Assembly: GCA_000827495.1 (NCBI GenBank)
Contig: KN817561.1
Location: forward strand, 1 to 64,000
Direction of reading: 5' to 3'
Length of the DNA stretch: 64,000 nucleotides
DNA from: Hypholoma sublateritium FD-334 SS-4
Lineage: Eukaryota; Basidiomycota; Agaricomycetes; Agaricales; Strophariaceae
Below the pieces are notes generated by a model. The model made no database searches, was not told the DNA's origin, and was given only the letters and a program-made list of their open reading frames with translations. The position numbers and the translations under genes were made by a program. Shown piece by piece: positions 11,300 to 22,170 of this stretch. Every line of letters begins with the position of its first letter. The stretch's first letter is position 1.

Positions 11300-12996
11300 C
11301 TAGTCGACGCAATCCAGATCAAGAGTCACGGAAGAAGACATGCCTTGCGGAGGGGTGTCCTGATCCTTAACCTCCGTCATATCTCTTATGTCCTTCAGCA
11401 TCTGAGCATCCATCGTGGATGAACTCAACAGAGTCCTGGACCCATCAGCATGCGTGATCGGCACTTGGATCGCGCCCTTCTTGGACGCGAGAGAAGCGTC
11501 GCCGTATGACCCATCGTCGACGACGGAGCACTCGGCACCGGGGATACAGAACGGCTTGTGGTTCTTCCAGTCCGCCCTCTGGCATTCCTTGCTACAGTAA
11601 GACGGCTTCTTGTCCGCGTCACACTCTCCCGCGCCTGCAGAGTATGTTAGATCGGTGGTCCCCAATACGTATGAAGAGCGCAGGAGTACTTACATCGCAG
11701 TAGCATCTTTCCGGTATCGGCCTGAATACCGCATCCAACGGCCGCACAGCGGTATCGGAGCGGTTGCTCCAAACGCTTCTGCTGCATCTTGCCAATGCCA
11801 CTTTGGATCTGTTTCTCCCTCTCGTCGTGCACAAGGACCGCGTTCTTGAACAGCAGCCATAACTGCGGCATCCTCGGGGCGAAGCGCTCGAATTCGTTGC
11901 GCATGAACAGAAGGACCGACGCAGGTGCATTGCCCTTCGGCGCGGCGCGGCGGGAGAAGAGGGCGGCCTGGTCCGCATGGTGTGCGGCCATGAGCATGTA
12001 GCGGCTGCGAATGCAATCCGACGCGGCGGCGATGCACCAGCGGATGAGAAGACCATGTGCAGTGGTCTTGATCGCGTCGGAGGCGGTCGGCGCCAAGATT
12101 GCCTTGACGAGGTAGTCGCGCGCAAGGGTGCGGTCGCGCGTGCACTGGAGCCCGATCATAAGGCGCAAGCCGTAGTCCAGCGCGGCGTCGGCGTTGCCGT
12201 CGTCGGCCTCGCGGCGGACGACAGCCTCCGGCTTCTTCTTGAGCGTATCCTCGAGGCGGCCCATCTCCTTGATCGACTGGGCGCCAAACGCCTGGGAATC
12301 GATTTCGCCCGCGGTCCCGGGACGCGAGTTGGCAAGATGCAGAACGTACTGCAGTTCCTTGGGCTGCGACTCGCTATCGGTCTCTCGTGGATTATCGACC
12401 TTGAAGTTGGAGAAGATGATGGCATCCGGGATGGCGAGAGCGGCAGCGGCGATCCCAGTGTATCCAGCGCTGTTGCTCAGGCCTTTGTAAAACCCATCGA
12501 ACTGTTCCTGCATGATCTTGACGATACCGGATTTGGCGACGCCAACGCTGCAGAGCTCAGGGGCACGAACGCCAATGCGCTTGAGCTCGTCGCTGACAGC
12601 GGCAGCGAGCTCGGGGTCTTCTGTTGTAAAATTCCATGGACCGTACGGCTTCGGTGCATTTCGACCCATCATCTTGTTGAGCCCCATGTTACCGACAAAG
12701 GCGAACAGTAGTGCCCTGGCGACCACTGGCGCAGCCTCCTTGCCGGTCTCAGGAAAAAAGGCAATTGCGCCATCATCCTTTCCAACACCGAGAGGAACGC
12801 GTTCCAAGTGGAAATAGCGGGAGCCTGGGTTCATCATAGCCACGACGTGGCTTGGGCACGGTTCGAGAGGGACATAGCGGATGTCAAAGTGCCACTCGTT
12901 AACCGCCATTCCCGAGGGCAACTTGGGGCTGCGCGAAAGTTTGTTGAATGACTCAACGAGGTTATCGGACATAGATATAAGCTTTCTGGGAGGCAT
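11300..12996 (-). CDS. MYND-type zinc-finger protein, paralog in convergent orientation
   Basis: Two exons (12996 to about 11694, then about 11642 to 11300), roughly 550 residues. The intron is at the same place as in 9352-10849, inside the MYND finger. N-terminus LVESFNKLSRSPKLPSGMAV is followed by NEWHFDIRYVP; middle repeats (AALDYGLRLMIGLQ, LARDYLVKAILAP) resemble Sel1-like helices. The finger reads CAAVGC...MLLRC / AGECDADKKPSYC / CQRADWKNHKPFC. It has a longer C-terminal tail after the finger than its partner. ATG 12996 or the internal ATG at 12972 (MSDNLVES) could be the start. The pair points tail to tail, as in an inverted tandem duplication, with protein identity well below 60%, so it is old. 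Confidence 0.85.
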
Positions 12997-13057
12997 GTTG
13001 GGCGATGATGAGCGATGGGGACAAGAAGTACGATGATTTGAATATTCGGAGTCGGTA

Positions 13058-13066
13058 CTTTATATG
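13058..13066 (-). promoter_or_regulatory. TATA-like box for the minus-strand MYND gene
   Basis: Minus-strand CATATAAAG lies about 65 bp upstream of ATG 12996, in the 207-bp gap that also serves the divergent gene starting at 13204. Position fits a TATA box; no experimental support. Confidence 0.4.
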
Positions 13067-13203
13067 TCGATCATCGGCGTTCCAAAATAAAACGTGCAAA
13101 TTTAGGCTCCATGTGGCATGCACATCCATCAATTAGCCGGAAGCGCCCCTTGCTCCTTCCGCTCTTCTTTGTTTGGTATCCGACTCTTCGCAATCGTTGT
13201 CTT

Positions 13204-16200
13204 ATGTCAGATAGCCGAGCTGTAGCCGTGCGACGCGCTGCACGAGTGGCTAAGATTGCAGAGCGCGGAAAGAAGGCCAATGTGGTCAAAGGTCGAGTCA
13301 GTTTGCATACTTTTTCGAGTAACTTGGCACTGATTCATATTGTGAAAACGAATTGTTTAGAAAGGGCGACTATGAGAAGGCAGCCGAGTTCTATATTGCA
13401 GCAATGAAACTGAATGGTGCTCCTACTCCCGTCCTACTGTCCAATCTAGCCGCGGCGTACAACAAACTCGCCATGTACGTGGTATATCGCGTCAATACAC
13501 TCAATTTATGATCTGACCCATTTTCAGGTATGAACATGCGAACTATGTGGCCGGAGCGGCGCTCGAATACGATCCTCATATGATAAAGGCTCGCTACAGG
13601 CGGGCTTTAGCTCGTAAAGAGATTTTTGGCTACAAGGCCGCGCAAGAGGGTGTGTTGCGAGACTTGTTTTTTTTTGGCTAACCATGTCTCATTTTCTTTT
13701 TTGTAGACCTGGAGGGGATCCTTAACCTAGAACCAACGAACCAGGATGCGAAGGAACAATTGAAACAGATCAAAGATCTGATCAGTGCTCAGGGAGGTTT
13801 TCCCTCGGACCCCTGCGACAGATATCCGCGCGTTGACGATGAGCCCTGGGAGGTATATTATGATTCCGACACTGAGGACTGCAATCACACGGGAAACAAG
13901 ACCCCTTGTCGTTTTTATAACCACGATGGATGTCGCAACGGCAGTCAATGCCACTATTCTCATGCCCCTGATGAAAAAAGCGTTCGAGATGAACTGTCGG
14001 TTTCCCAATCCTTGTATAACACCACATCAATTTCTAACTACCCGATTTTTAGTGGAAAGAACGTTTGCGTCCATTTTCTCTTCAGCGACTGCAAGTTCGG
14101 TGCCGATAAATGCGTATATTCACATTCGCGGGCAAATCTACCTTCAGATGGGTGGTGGAACAATCCAGTGGAAGTTGTAGCGTCGAAGAAAGCAATGTCA
14201 GGCATCAACAAACTGGTCAACAATTATCCCCAGTTGCGCGACATTCTGATCCAAATGCCATCAACTCGCCGTTATGCTGCTAGAATCGAATGCCAGTCAG
14301 TCCTCGCCGGCCACGAGTGTTCCGACGAGAACTCCATATACGAGAGCATCAGTCGAGTCAAGCCAAGCGATTCATCAACGACTCCTTTCATTCTCGTACT
14401 TTCTTTCGAATTTGAAGATTTTTATCCAAGAATTTTGGGGCACCTCTTCGCTGCCTTGGAGAAGAAAGCGAAAACCGTACACATCCGAGATACCGTGCCT
14501 GGAGCGACAGACAAAGCCCTACAGTGCCTGGAATCACCAGACTTAATGGCAGTCCTGGTTATGGATGCTGGGATTGCAAAGAAGAGGTATGCTAAGGTGG
14601 TATCGAAGATAGTTGATTTCGTTCAAAATGGCGGGTCAGCTGTAATCGGCGGCCAATTCAGCAATTGTATAACCTCGGACAAATTCGACACCCTCATCAA
14701 GAAATTCGGCCTCGATTGGAAGTGGGGTTCCTACTTTCGGACGACGTTCTTCGCCAATCCCTCCAATGAGCTCGTGCAGAAGAACCCGTCTCTTCCTAAG
14801 TCCTACAGCATGAAAACCGTGCATCTGAGCAACATATCCCCCGAGATGGCCATGTATGTGGCAACCAGTGACTCACGCCTGACATCGATGGTATGGGACC
14901 CGGTCAAAGTCAGCGAATTTTCGACAGACGAGGCGCCTGCGGTGTGCGCGCCGGTGGGGGCCGGGCGGCTTAGTTTCCTGGGTGATGTCAACGGCGAGAA
15001 CAGTTCAACACCTGTCATAATGGCCATGCTCGGTCTCCTGGATGCGTCTCCTCAGCCACAAGCAGCACAGCCATCTACCAGCGCTCAGCCTCAGGCTTCA
15101 ACGAGCACTCAGCCTCGGACATCGACGAGTGCTCAGCCTCAGGCATCGACGAGCACTGCTGCGCCGATTGCAACGATATTTACAGATATTGAGTCCATGC
15201 TGCAAAACGGATATCAAGGCCCGGCGCGGACGAAGTTCTTCAGCCCTAAGGACAGTGCACAAGGCGCTCAAGTGTCACATGAAAAGACAAATACCAAACC
15301 GCTAGTCAAAATTACCGACAAGTTCGTCTTGCTGCTTGAGCTGGACGGCCAGAGCCCGTTCAGACAGACGTTTGCCGAGCAGATAACGGTGCTTGAGAGC
15401 AGAATCGACGTTAAGACCGCATTCGATGGTGCCGATGCTTTGGAACTGCTGACATCGCCCGATCTTCAGGGTGTCTATGTTGTCGATGCTGGGATCGCAG
15501 AGCCAGAGAATTCGGCGGTACTCGAGGCTCTGAGGACCTACGCCCTCGCCGGCGGGAAGGTTGTCTTCGGAGGGCTATTTCCAAATGACATGGAGTCAGA
15601 CGCCGTTCGGCCCTTCTTCTCTCTCCTGGGCCTAACCTGGAAAGCTGGTTCGTATTGCAAGAGCGAGGCGCAACTTAACAGGCACCACGAGACCGCCATC
15701 CGGAACCCCGATCTCCAGGATGCTTTCCACATGAAGGCGGTCCACCTTCAGGGCTTCCATTTGGAGGCCATGTTGCACCAGCAGCACTTCGACGAGTACG
15801 ATACGCAACCCCATTTCGAACCGCCCGGCGGCGACGAGTGGGAATGCGCAGTCCTCCGACAGCCGGTAGGCAAAGGCCGGATAGGCTACATCGGTGACGT
15901 TGGCCCAGCGCCTGAGAGCACGGAGGTGCTGCTCGCCATGCTCGAGCTGCTGACGCCGGCCACTCCCCTTGTGCCCGATTCGAGCAAGTTCATGCTCATA
16001 CTTTCTGGGTACGACGCGCCCACGCTGCAGCAATTTGTTCCAGACTTCCTGAAGGACGCCGCGTCGCGGGTTGAGGTGCACTACGGGCTTGCAGCAGGCG
16101 GGCTTTCGAAGGCGCGTGTCATCGACCTCCTCCCGTCGCGTGACCTCGTCGGTGTACTGGTCATGGACTCGGACGTCCTGTATCCACACAACGCCTACCT

Positions 16201-16630
16201 TCTCGCCAAGCTAGTGGAATACTCAAAGAGCGGTGGCACGCTCGTCTTCGGGTGGAGGTTCTGCAAATTGGTGACGTTGACGCAGTTTAGGCCACTCTTC
16301 CGCGAAAACTGGGGACTTAGCTGGGACATGGTTGGCATACACCTGGTCAATATGAAGGTCAAAAGCAACCCTGAGAATGTATTAGTGAAGGACAGGAAGG
16401 CTAAATTGTCGAAGAACGCAACCATCACCGGGATCCAAGTCAAGGGTATTGACAAGTCGATGGCTGTCTATTTCCCAGTGCAAAAGGAGCTCTGGAATCC
16501 CGAGCAGAGTATGTTCAAGGCTTCTATCCTTTTCACTCCAGTTGAGAAGGGGTACCTTGGATATATTGGGGTTGCGACGTTGGATGACGAAGCTCGGTCT
16601 GCCCTTTATGCCATGCTCGGATTGCTTTAA
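13204..16630 (+). CDS. TPR / double CCCH finger / triple amidotransferase-like protein
   Basis: About 1,080 residues in four exons (13204 to about 13296, 13365-13474, 13528-13649, 13707-16630); the first splice site is the least certain. Residues about 30-110 form a TPR block (GDYEKAAEFYIAAMKL, LSNLAAAYNKLAMYEHAN, ARYRRALARKE) like those of chaperone-binding proteins. Two CCCH fingers follow: C-x7-C-x5-C-x3-H (CRFYNHDGCRNGSQCHYSH) and C-x7-C-x6-C-x3-H (CVHFLFSDCKFGADKCVYSH). Then come three diverged copies of a domain of about 200 residues, each with FxLxLS, a VLVMDAGI-like strand, a GG.VVFGG-like strand and a closing GRIGYIGDV-like segment, suggesting a class I amidotransferase/ThuA-like Rossmann fold. 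A Ser/Thr/Gln/Pro repeat linker lies near 15040-15160. No Cys-His-Glu triad was recognised, so catalysis is doubtful. Confidence 0.8.
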
Positions 16631-16751
16631 ATAAGGCTATCATTTTGAAAACTGTGGTTGTGCTGCGTTGCTGAGTGCTATTATTACAAATTGAGTGTCC
16701 TGCTTGTACGATGTAGTGTATCATAATCTTGTATCTTAATCGCCAATCTGA

Positions 16752-17600
16752 TCATGTTTCTCTTCTTCTTTTCACACGTCGTATTGACGGCTCGTCGAGA
16801 TCAGCTAGAACAGGTTTGGCCTATCAATCAGGTTATTTGAGTAGAGGTCAAAATAAAGGTGTTGGGACATACCTCCGCGTTGTCCTCGATTTGTAGCGAT
16901 GCATCCCCATTGCCACTGCTGCGCCGTCGCGACTTTTTCGCTTTTTCTCGTACGAGGGCTTTTAATTTGGCGTTCAATAAATGCATCTAGACACTTTGAT
17001 GAGCGTCAGAAATTTGATGGGTAAGCCAGGATCTGACCTTTCTTTCATCTGCACCCCTTGCCTCCTGTAGGTCCTGCACTTCTTGCTTTTTCCGCTGGTA
17101 CGCAGTCTTATATCGAACGATAGTCTCGTCCTTTCCTTCTATTTCTGCCGACTTAGCATCCGACTCTCTTTTTGCTTTTTGAAGTGACCGTTTGAGTTGT
17201 TGTATTTCTTCGAGCAATTGTGCGTTGGCTTCGCATACGTCTTCAAAACATTGCACGAGTGGCTTGCCTCTCTCTTTCTCAACCTTGATAGCCGCTTTTT
17301 CGGGCTGTGTTCTAGCTTCAACTTTAACCGTTGGAATTTCGAGATGCTGCGCTATGTCCTCTACGCCAAGGTAGATTCGGTGAGGAGTACCTGCCACTAT
17401 TCGTGTCCGGCACGCAGGACATTTCGAATTGCATTGAGTAATACAATCTATGCATACGTTATGACCTGAAAGCAGGTAAGCACATATACAACACAGCATC
17501 CAAGAAAATAAGTACCGCAATGTAGGAATAACATCCTCGCGATTGGTATATTCGACTCCTTGCAAGCCGGGCATTGCGTGAGGACCAGACCCGATGACAT
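16752..17600 (-). CDS. RING-finger protein with C-terminal coiled coil
   Basis: Four exons, about 250 residues. Start at ATG 17600 (MSSGLVLTQCPACKESN). The finger is built across intron 1: CPAC, then LHCGHNVCIDCITQC, then CPACRTR, a RING arrangement with CPAC as both the first and the last zinc pair. A long heptad-like coil follows (LLEEIQQLKRSLQKAKRES) and a basic tail (KKSRRRSS; RRVKRRRET) ending TGA at 16752. Likely an E3 ubiquitin or SUMO ligase-like protein, possibly nuclear from the basic tail; partner unknown. It is divergent from NGG1/ADA3 and shares a 412-bp promoter region with it. Confidence 0.75.
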
Positions 17601-17709
17601 CGGGTTCAAGAAACAGGTATATTTCGAGATGGTATAAGTTCAGATGATGGTCGATAGAATAAAGCAAACTTGAATTGAACTTCAAGGGGGGAGCACCAAT
17701 GACCTCGGA

Positions 17710-17760
17710 GGTTCAAACTCAAAGTTCGCTCAAAGCTTTAGTAGAGCTTTAGTTTGAACC
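17710..17760. repeat. Short inverted repeat (hairpin) in the shared RING/NGG1 promoter
   Basis: GGTTCAAACT at 17710-17719 is matched by its exact reverse complement AGTTTGAACC at 17751-17760, with further AAAGCTTTAG-type pairing inside. It could form a stem-loop or be a palindromic protein site. Not a tRNA: no acceptor stem or A box is present. Confidence 0.5.
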
Positions 17761-17776
17761 CCGCAACGCGAACCGA

Positions 17777-17799
17777 ACGCGTGACAATGGCTTCACGTG
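17777..17799. promoter_or_regulatory. ACGCGT and CACGTG motifs upstream of NGG1/ADA3
   Basis: ACGCGT (17777-17782) matches the MluI cell-cycle box bound by MBF in yeasts, and CACGTG (17794-17799) matches an E-box. Both lie in the 412-bp divergent promoter. Single short motifs occur by chance, so this is only suggestive. Confidence 0.3.
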
Positions 17800-18012
17800 A
17801 CTAAAAGTGAGTTATCGTTCTCGTGATCTGCAAGCTTGTTCGGCGTTCGCACCTTGACCTTTACCTTGATTCACGGCCATAAAGCTCGTCAAGCGCTCCG
17901 GAAAGGTCCCACAGACTGCCGCAACCTGCGCCGAGACGTCTAAGGGCCCAGATACACACTTGCGGAACGACCTGCGAACCGTGCGCACGGTCCCTGACCG
18001 CGTTACGACGAC

Positions 18013-20367
18013 ATGGTGTCCAAGTTGTCTTCGTTCCCCCTCCCACAACCAATCAATTCTTCTTTGCTGAAGAACCCGCCGGATGCGGTCCCTCCGATTG
18101 AGGAACTTGAACGCCTCCAGACCGAGCTCAAGGTTGCCAAGGCAAGAGCGCTGGAGCGGGGCCGAAAGGCGGAGGAGGACCTCAAAACAATTGAAGAGTC
18201 TATGCGCCGAATGACCGAGAAAGAGAAAGGCAAATCCAAGGCTGTCGACAAAGTCAAACGGGAGCACGAATGTGCGTATAATTTCAGTTTTGAAAGTTCC
18301 GTTTCTGACAATCATGTTTCCCTTCGCATATGTTCATATTTCCTGTGTCTTGAATGCCACTCGTGCTAACTCTGGATCGGATCCGAATCAAACTCTTCTG
18401 GGTTTCTTGACATACTGGATTTACTTCGCAATTTCTTCATCGTGACCTCAAAATTAACTCATCGGGTGGCACACTTGAATATCCTCAATTTAACCATCAC
18501 TTGTCACGCTTTCAGTTACCCCAGATGCCGACGACTCCAGGTCAAGCGCTTACCCCAGTGGTTCTCTAAAGTCACGCAATAACTCTCATGTATTCAACGC
18601 AATCCCTTCCTCCTCCCGGTCCTCCCTAGACCCACGACGCAAGTCAGTATATCTGTTGCATTTTCTCGCATATTGCCTGAAATTTTTTGAACAGTGCGCT
18701 TGATGATTCCAAAAAGAAGAAAAAGAAGCGTAAACGAGAAGGAGGAGATAGCGATGTTGATTCAGGTTCGTCTCCTATATTATCCTATGACACCATGCTC
18801 AGTTTCGTACAGAAGTGCAAAGACCTCACAAAATATCACCCCCGGCTATCCATGCCGCCCCTCATCTTCCTCCTCCTAAACCTTCGAAACCCTCCGGCTC
18901 AGCGAATCTGTCGCAGAGCAAATCCCAATCCGGTCCTGATTTTTCAGTGCCACCAAGCCAACAGCTCTTACCTCCACGACCACCAATACCCCCACCACCA
19001 ATACCCGGGCCTAGTAAACCCACCGAAGTTACGGAAGATTTCACAAAAACGAAACAGCCAACATCCACAGTAACTGTATCGACATTCTATACAAGCATCG
19101 AGCCGTACACACGAAATATCAAAGAGGAAGATGTGGGATTTTTGGAGTACACGGGAGACGAGGTGGAGCCGTTCGTTATGCCCAAGCTGGGCCGCCACTA
19201 CCTCGAAGTATGGGAAGACCAGGACATGGGCATCCTGCCGCCTGTGATACTCGGCGAACCGCAGACGGCGCCACCGTCAGCGTTCGCCGCTCCAACCCCG
19301 AAATGGGACCCGTCGACGCTCGCAGATGGGGATCTAGTCGGCGAAGAGAAAGGCCACGGACTCCTCACTGAGCGCGTGATAAGCGCCCTACTGCCTATAC
19401 AGGATGCGGGTGGATGGAAGGGCGTCAAGGCCGCCGAGGATGCAATGGAGGGGCGGCCCGGAGGGAGTGGGGCCGCTGCTGCTCGCCGCGAGCGGCTGAA
19501 CGTGACCGACTTGGAGGCACGGATCCGCGATACGATGCGCTACCACGGCCTGCTCGACGCCACAGTGAGTATATATATTTCCCCGTAGTTTGAATCTCAG
19601 AGGTTGACCGATGGTGTGCGCCGCAGCCCGATTTCACTGAGAAGGTCGATGACCCGATCGCAACCGCACTGCGGCAGGCACAACGCGAGCTGCGCAGAGT
19701 CGTCGCGACTAATAAAGCGCGCAAGGCACACTTAGTCGACATCGCGCGCGACCGGCTCGGCTACCAGGAATACCTCGAATTGCGCGACTCGATCGACAAG
19801 AACATCACGACGCTGTACACCAAGCTCCAGAAGAAAGACACGCCGAAGCTAAGCAAGAAGAAGAAGAAGCCGTTGCAGGGGGCCGCTGCAGCTGCAGCCG
19901 CCGCCGCCGCCGCTCACGCAGCGAAGGGCAGCGTCGCCCCGGAGGACGCCCCACTCTCGTCGCTCGCGCCGTGTCCCGCGGCGCTCGGCCTCTCACCTGA
20001 CGAGGACAACCGCCTCTCGGTGAATGAGCAGCTGCGCCAGTTGATCGAGACGCGCCGGCAATGGGTCGATACTGTGGGCAGCATCTTCGAGGAGAAGGAG
20101 CAGGAGAGCCCTGGCCGCATATACGGACTGCCGCGGGAGAGCATATATGCGGGCGTCAACGAGGAGGTGCAGGCGTTGCTGTCAACGCCGGTCGTGCGCG
20201 CGGCACCAGCGGCGACGTCGAGCCAGACAGCGAGCTTGGGAACGTCGGCGCCGCCGCCCGCGGTGAATGGGGTGCGCAATGGCACGAAGCACCCGCACAA
20301 GGGCCTGAGTAACGGGAGCCATAAGGGCAAAGAGCGCGCGCGCGGCGACGCCATGGACATCGGATGA
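18013..20367 (+). CDS. NGG1: NGG1/ADA3-like subunit of SAGA histone acetyltransferase
   Basis: Predicted transcriptional adaptor ADA3, part of the Gcn5-Ada2-Ada3 module that acetylates histone H3 in the nucleus. Five exons, about 650 residues: ATG 18013 with a coiled coil (IEELERLQTELKVAKARALE); a Ser-rich exon near 18515-18632; a Lys-rich exon (KKKKKKRKREGG); a long Pro-rich exon to about 19563; and the last exon from about 19627. The C-terminal signature is clear: DDPIATALRQAQRELR, VVATNKARKAHLV, RLGYQEYLELRDSIDKNI, YTKLQKKDTPKLSKKKKK. The last exon also has a poly-Ala run and an extension after ETRRQWVDTVGS. Intron 2 (about 18271-18514) is long for this genome. Divergent from the RING gene, convergent with the RPA34-like gene. 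Confidence 0.85.
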
Positions 20368-20930
20368 CTGTCGTGGCACTCTCTTCTTCTTTGTCGAGAT
20401 TTTTTTATTTCCGGTTTTTGTCGGCACACTTTTTTCATTGTGTAAACTATTATTTTCCCTAACCATTAACCTCAAGCACCCCCGCCCCATTAGTTCGTCC
20501 TTCTCCTTCCCTTTCCCCCTTCCTTGAGCCCCTTCACGCCACGTCTCTTGACACCTTTTCCTTCCTACTGTTGTGTTCCTACCGCCCCGCTTTTACTTGC
20601 TCTGTGCCTATTTTAAGTTATTTCGCCTAGGATCATCACCTTAACTCACCTACCACCCCACCCCATTACCGTAACTACACCCAACGTGCTGTCCAGTCCA
20701 AACCCATCGTCTCATACCATCCATCATTATCCAATCTCCAGCGCTCATGCAGAATAAACTGAATGATTCCTGTACTTTTCCCGCAACACTCTGAGCTTGT
20801 CTGATGGTAATGTAAATTGGAATAAGATGTAGCCCTTGCAATTTGGAGATAGAAAAATGCAGCCCACAAAAATATGACAATTGAACGGAGAGCTTGAAAT
20901 ATCACTATAGGAAGGTAGAGGTAAAAACAT
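20368..20930. other. Convergent 3' spacer (NGG1 / RPA34-like)
   Basis: About 560 bp between two stop codons. The first half is C/T-rich on the plus strand (runs such as CCTTCTCCTTCCC near 20498), as in fungal 3' untranslated DNA. No coding frame or structured repeat supported. Confidence 0.5.
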
Positions 20931-21875
20931 TCAAGCAACTTTGCTCTTTTTGCTCTTTTTTGGAGGTGCCTCAGCCGCGTCTACATCGCCTTTTCGTTTC
21001 TTGCCCTTCTTCACCTTGATTTCAGGATCCACTTCGGCAACAAGTGATTCTGGGACGGTGGGTGGCGACTGCGGCTCGGAATCGACGACCATGGCGTCCA
21101 ATTCAGCAGCCGCAGCATCCACGGATCCGTAAGGGACGTATCTGTGCTTGAGAACCTCCTGGGGATATGAAAAGCGCGGGGGGTTTTGCCGCACGGCGGG
21201 AGAGGTATGTGTCGGCCGTATTGGCTGCGCGTTTATGACCAGGTGTCTTGCGATGGGCTTGGGTTCTGGGCAAAGATGAGAACAAGAAAATAGCGCAGAA
21301 GGTGGATCGGCTGCATACCTGGGTAAAACTCTCCCTTTTTTCCCTTCCGCGGTAACAGACACGACAGGCTCTTGATTTCTTCCCCGCCGACGGGTTGCTC
21401 ATCGCCGTCGCCGATCGACCATATATCGAAGCTCGAGTACTTGCGATTGAGCGTGCCGATACACGCGGTCTGCGAGGACGTGGAGAATGTTACCTCGAGC
21501 TTGTCTAGGTGCTTTGGCTTGATCTATGCAACCCGGGGAAAGTGGCTGAGTTTTGTGCAGTGCGCGCGTAGTGGGCCGACTTACGCTCTCTGGGACACGG
21601 ATCAGACACAGCTCGAGGTCGTTGTCGTTTTTTAGCGTCTCCCAGTCAAACTCGTCAGCGTCGACGTCTTCTTCGCCAACGCGCACGGTGTCAGCGGGCG
21701 GCACATATGCCCAATTGAGGTCGGCGCCCTCGTTTTTGCCTGCGTCTGCCGACGCGGACGCCTTTTTGGACTTGTCTTTGGCTCCTTTTTTCTTGTTAGA
21801 GGAGATGGGGATTGTGGGAGGCGGTGTTACTGACGAGCTCGAGGAGGAGCTTGGGGAAGGAGATGGGCGCGCCAT
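20931..21875 (-). CDS. RPA34: RPA34-like RNA polymerase I subunit
   Basis: Predicted RNA polymerase I-specific subunit of the RPA34.5 group (pairs with RPA49 in yeast; rRNA transcription in the nucleolus). Three exons, about 270 residues. Start MARPSPSPSSS at 21875, then a Ser-rich and Lys-rich N-terminus; FDWETLKNDNDLELCLIRVP; after intron 1, IKPKHLDKLEVTFSTS, RKYSSFDIWSIGDG and LSCLLPRKGKKGEFYP; after intron 2, PKPIARHLVINAQP and SYPQEVLKHRYVPYGS; then a highly basic tail (KVKKGKKRKGD, PPKKSKKSKVA) typical of nucleolar proteins. The order (substrate-like strand, DIWSIG, PKPIARHLV, Lys tail) fits basidiomycete RPA34. The family is poorly conserved, hence moderate confidence in the name. Confidence 0.7.
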
Positions 21876-22170
21876 GGAGAGGATGAAGAACAGTAATAAA
21901 CGAGGTTCTGTAAATCCTCTTCGGCAATGTCCGGTGAGATATTCCAAAGTCGCGCCGACTTTGGACGGTTTGTATTCCATCGACTTTCATTCGTTGCATA
22001 TGCTTGAAAGCATATTTATATGCGCATCCTCGCTTTGCGATGGGTATTCATAGCAGATGAATGACCTGCTTTGTGGGCAGGCGGTCTTCATTACCAAACA
22101 CTCGGGTCCCGCGTCTCAAAATATGTCTTTTTGACGAACCACGACAACGGCGATATTCCCTCTGCCAGGA

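Noticed and set aside
17710..17760. tRNA gene around GGTTCAAACT
   Set aside because: No cloverleaf stems or A box; the sequence is a simple inverted repeat.
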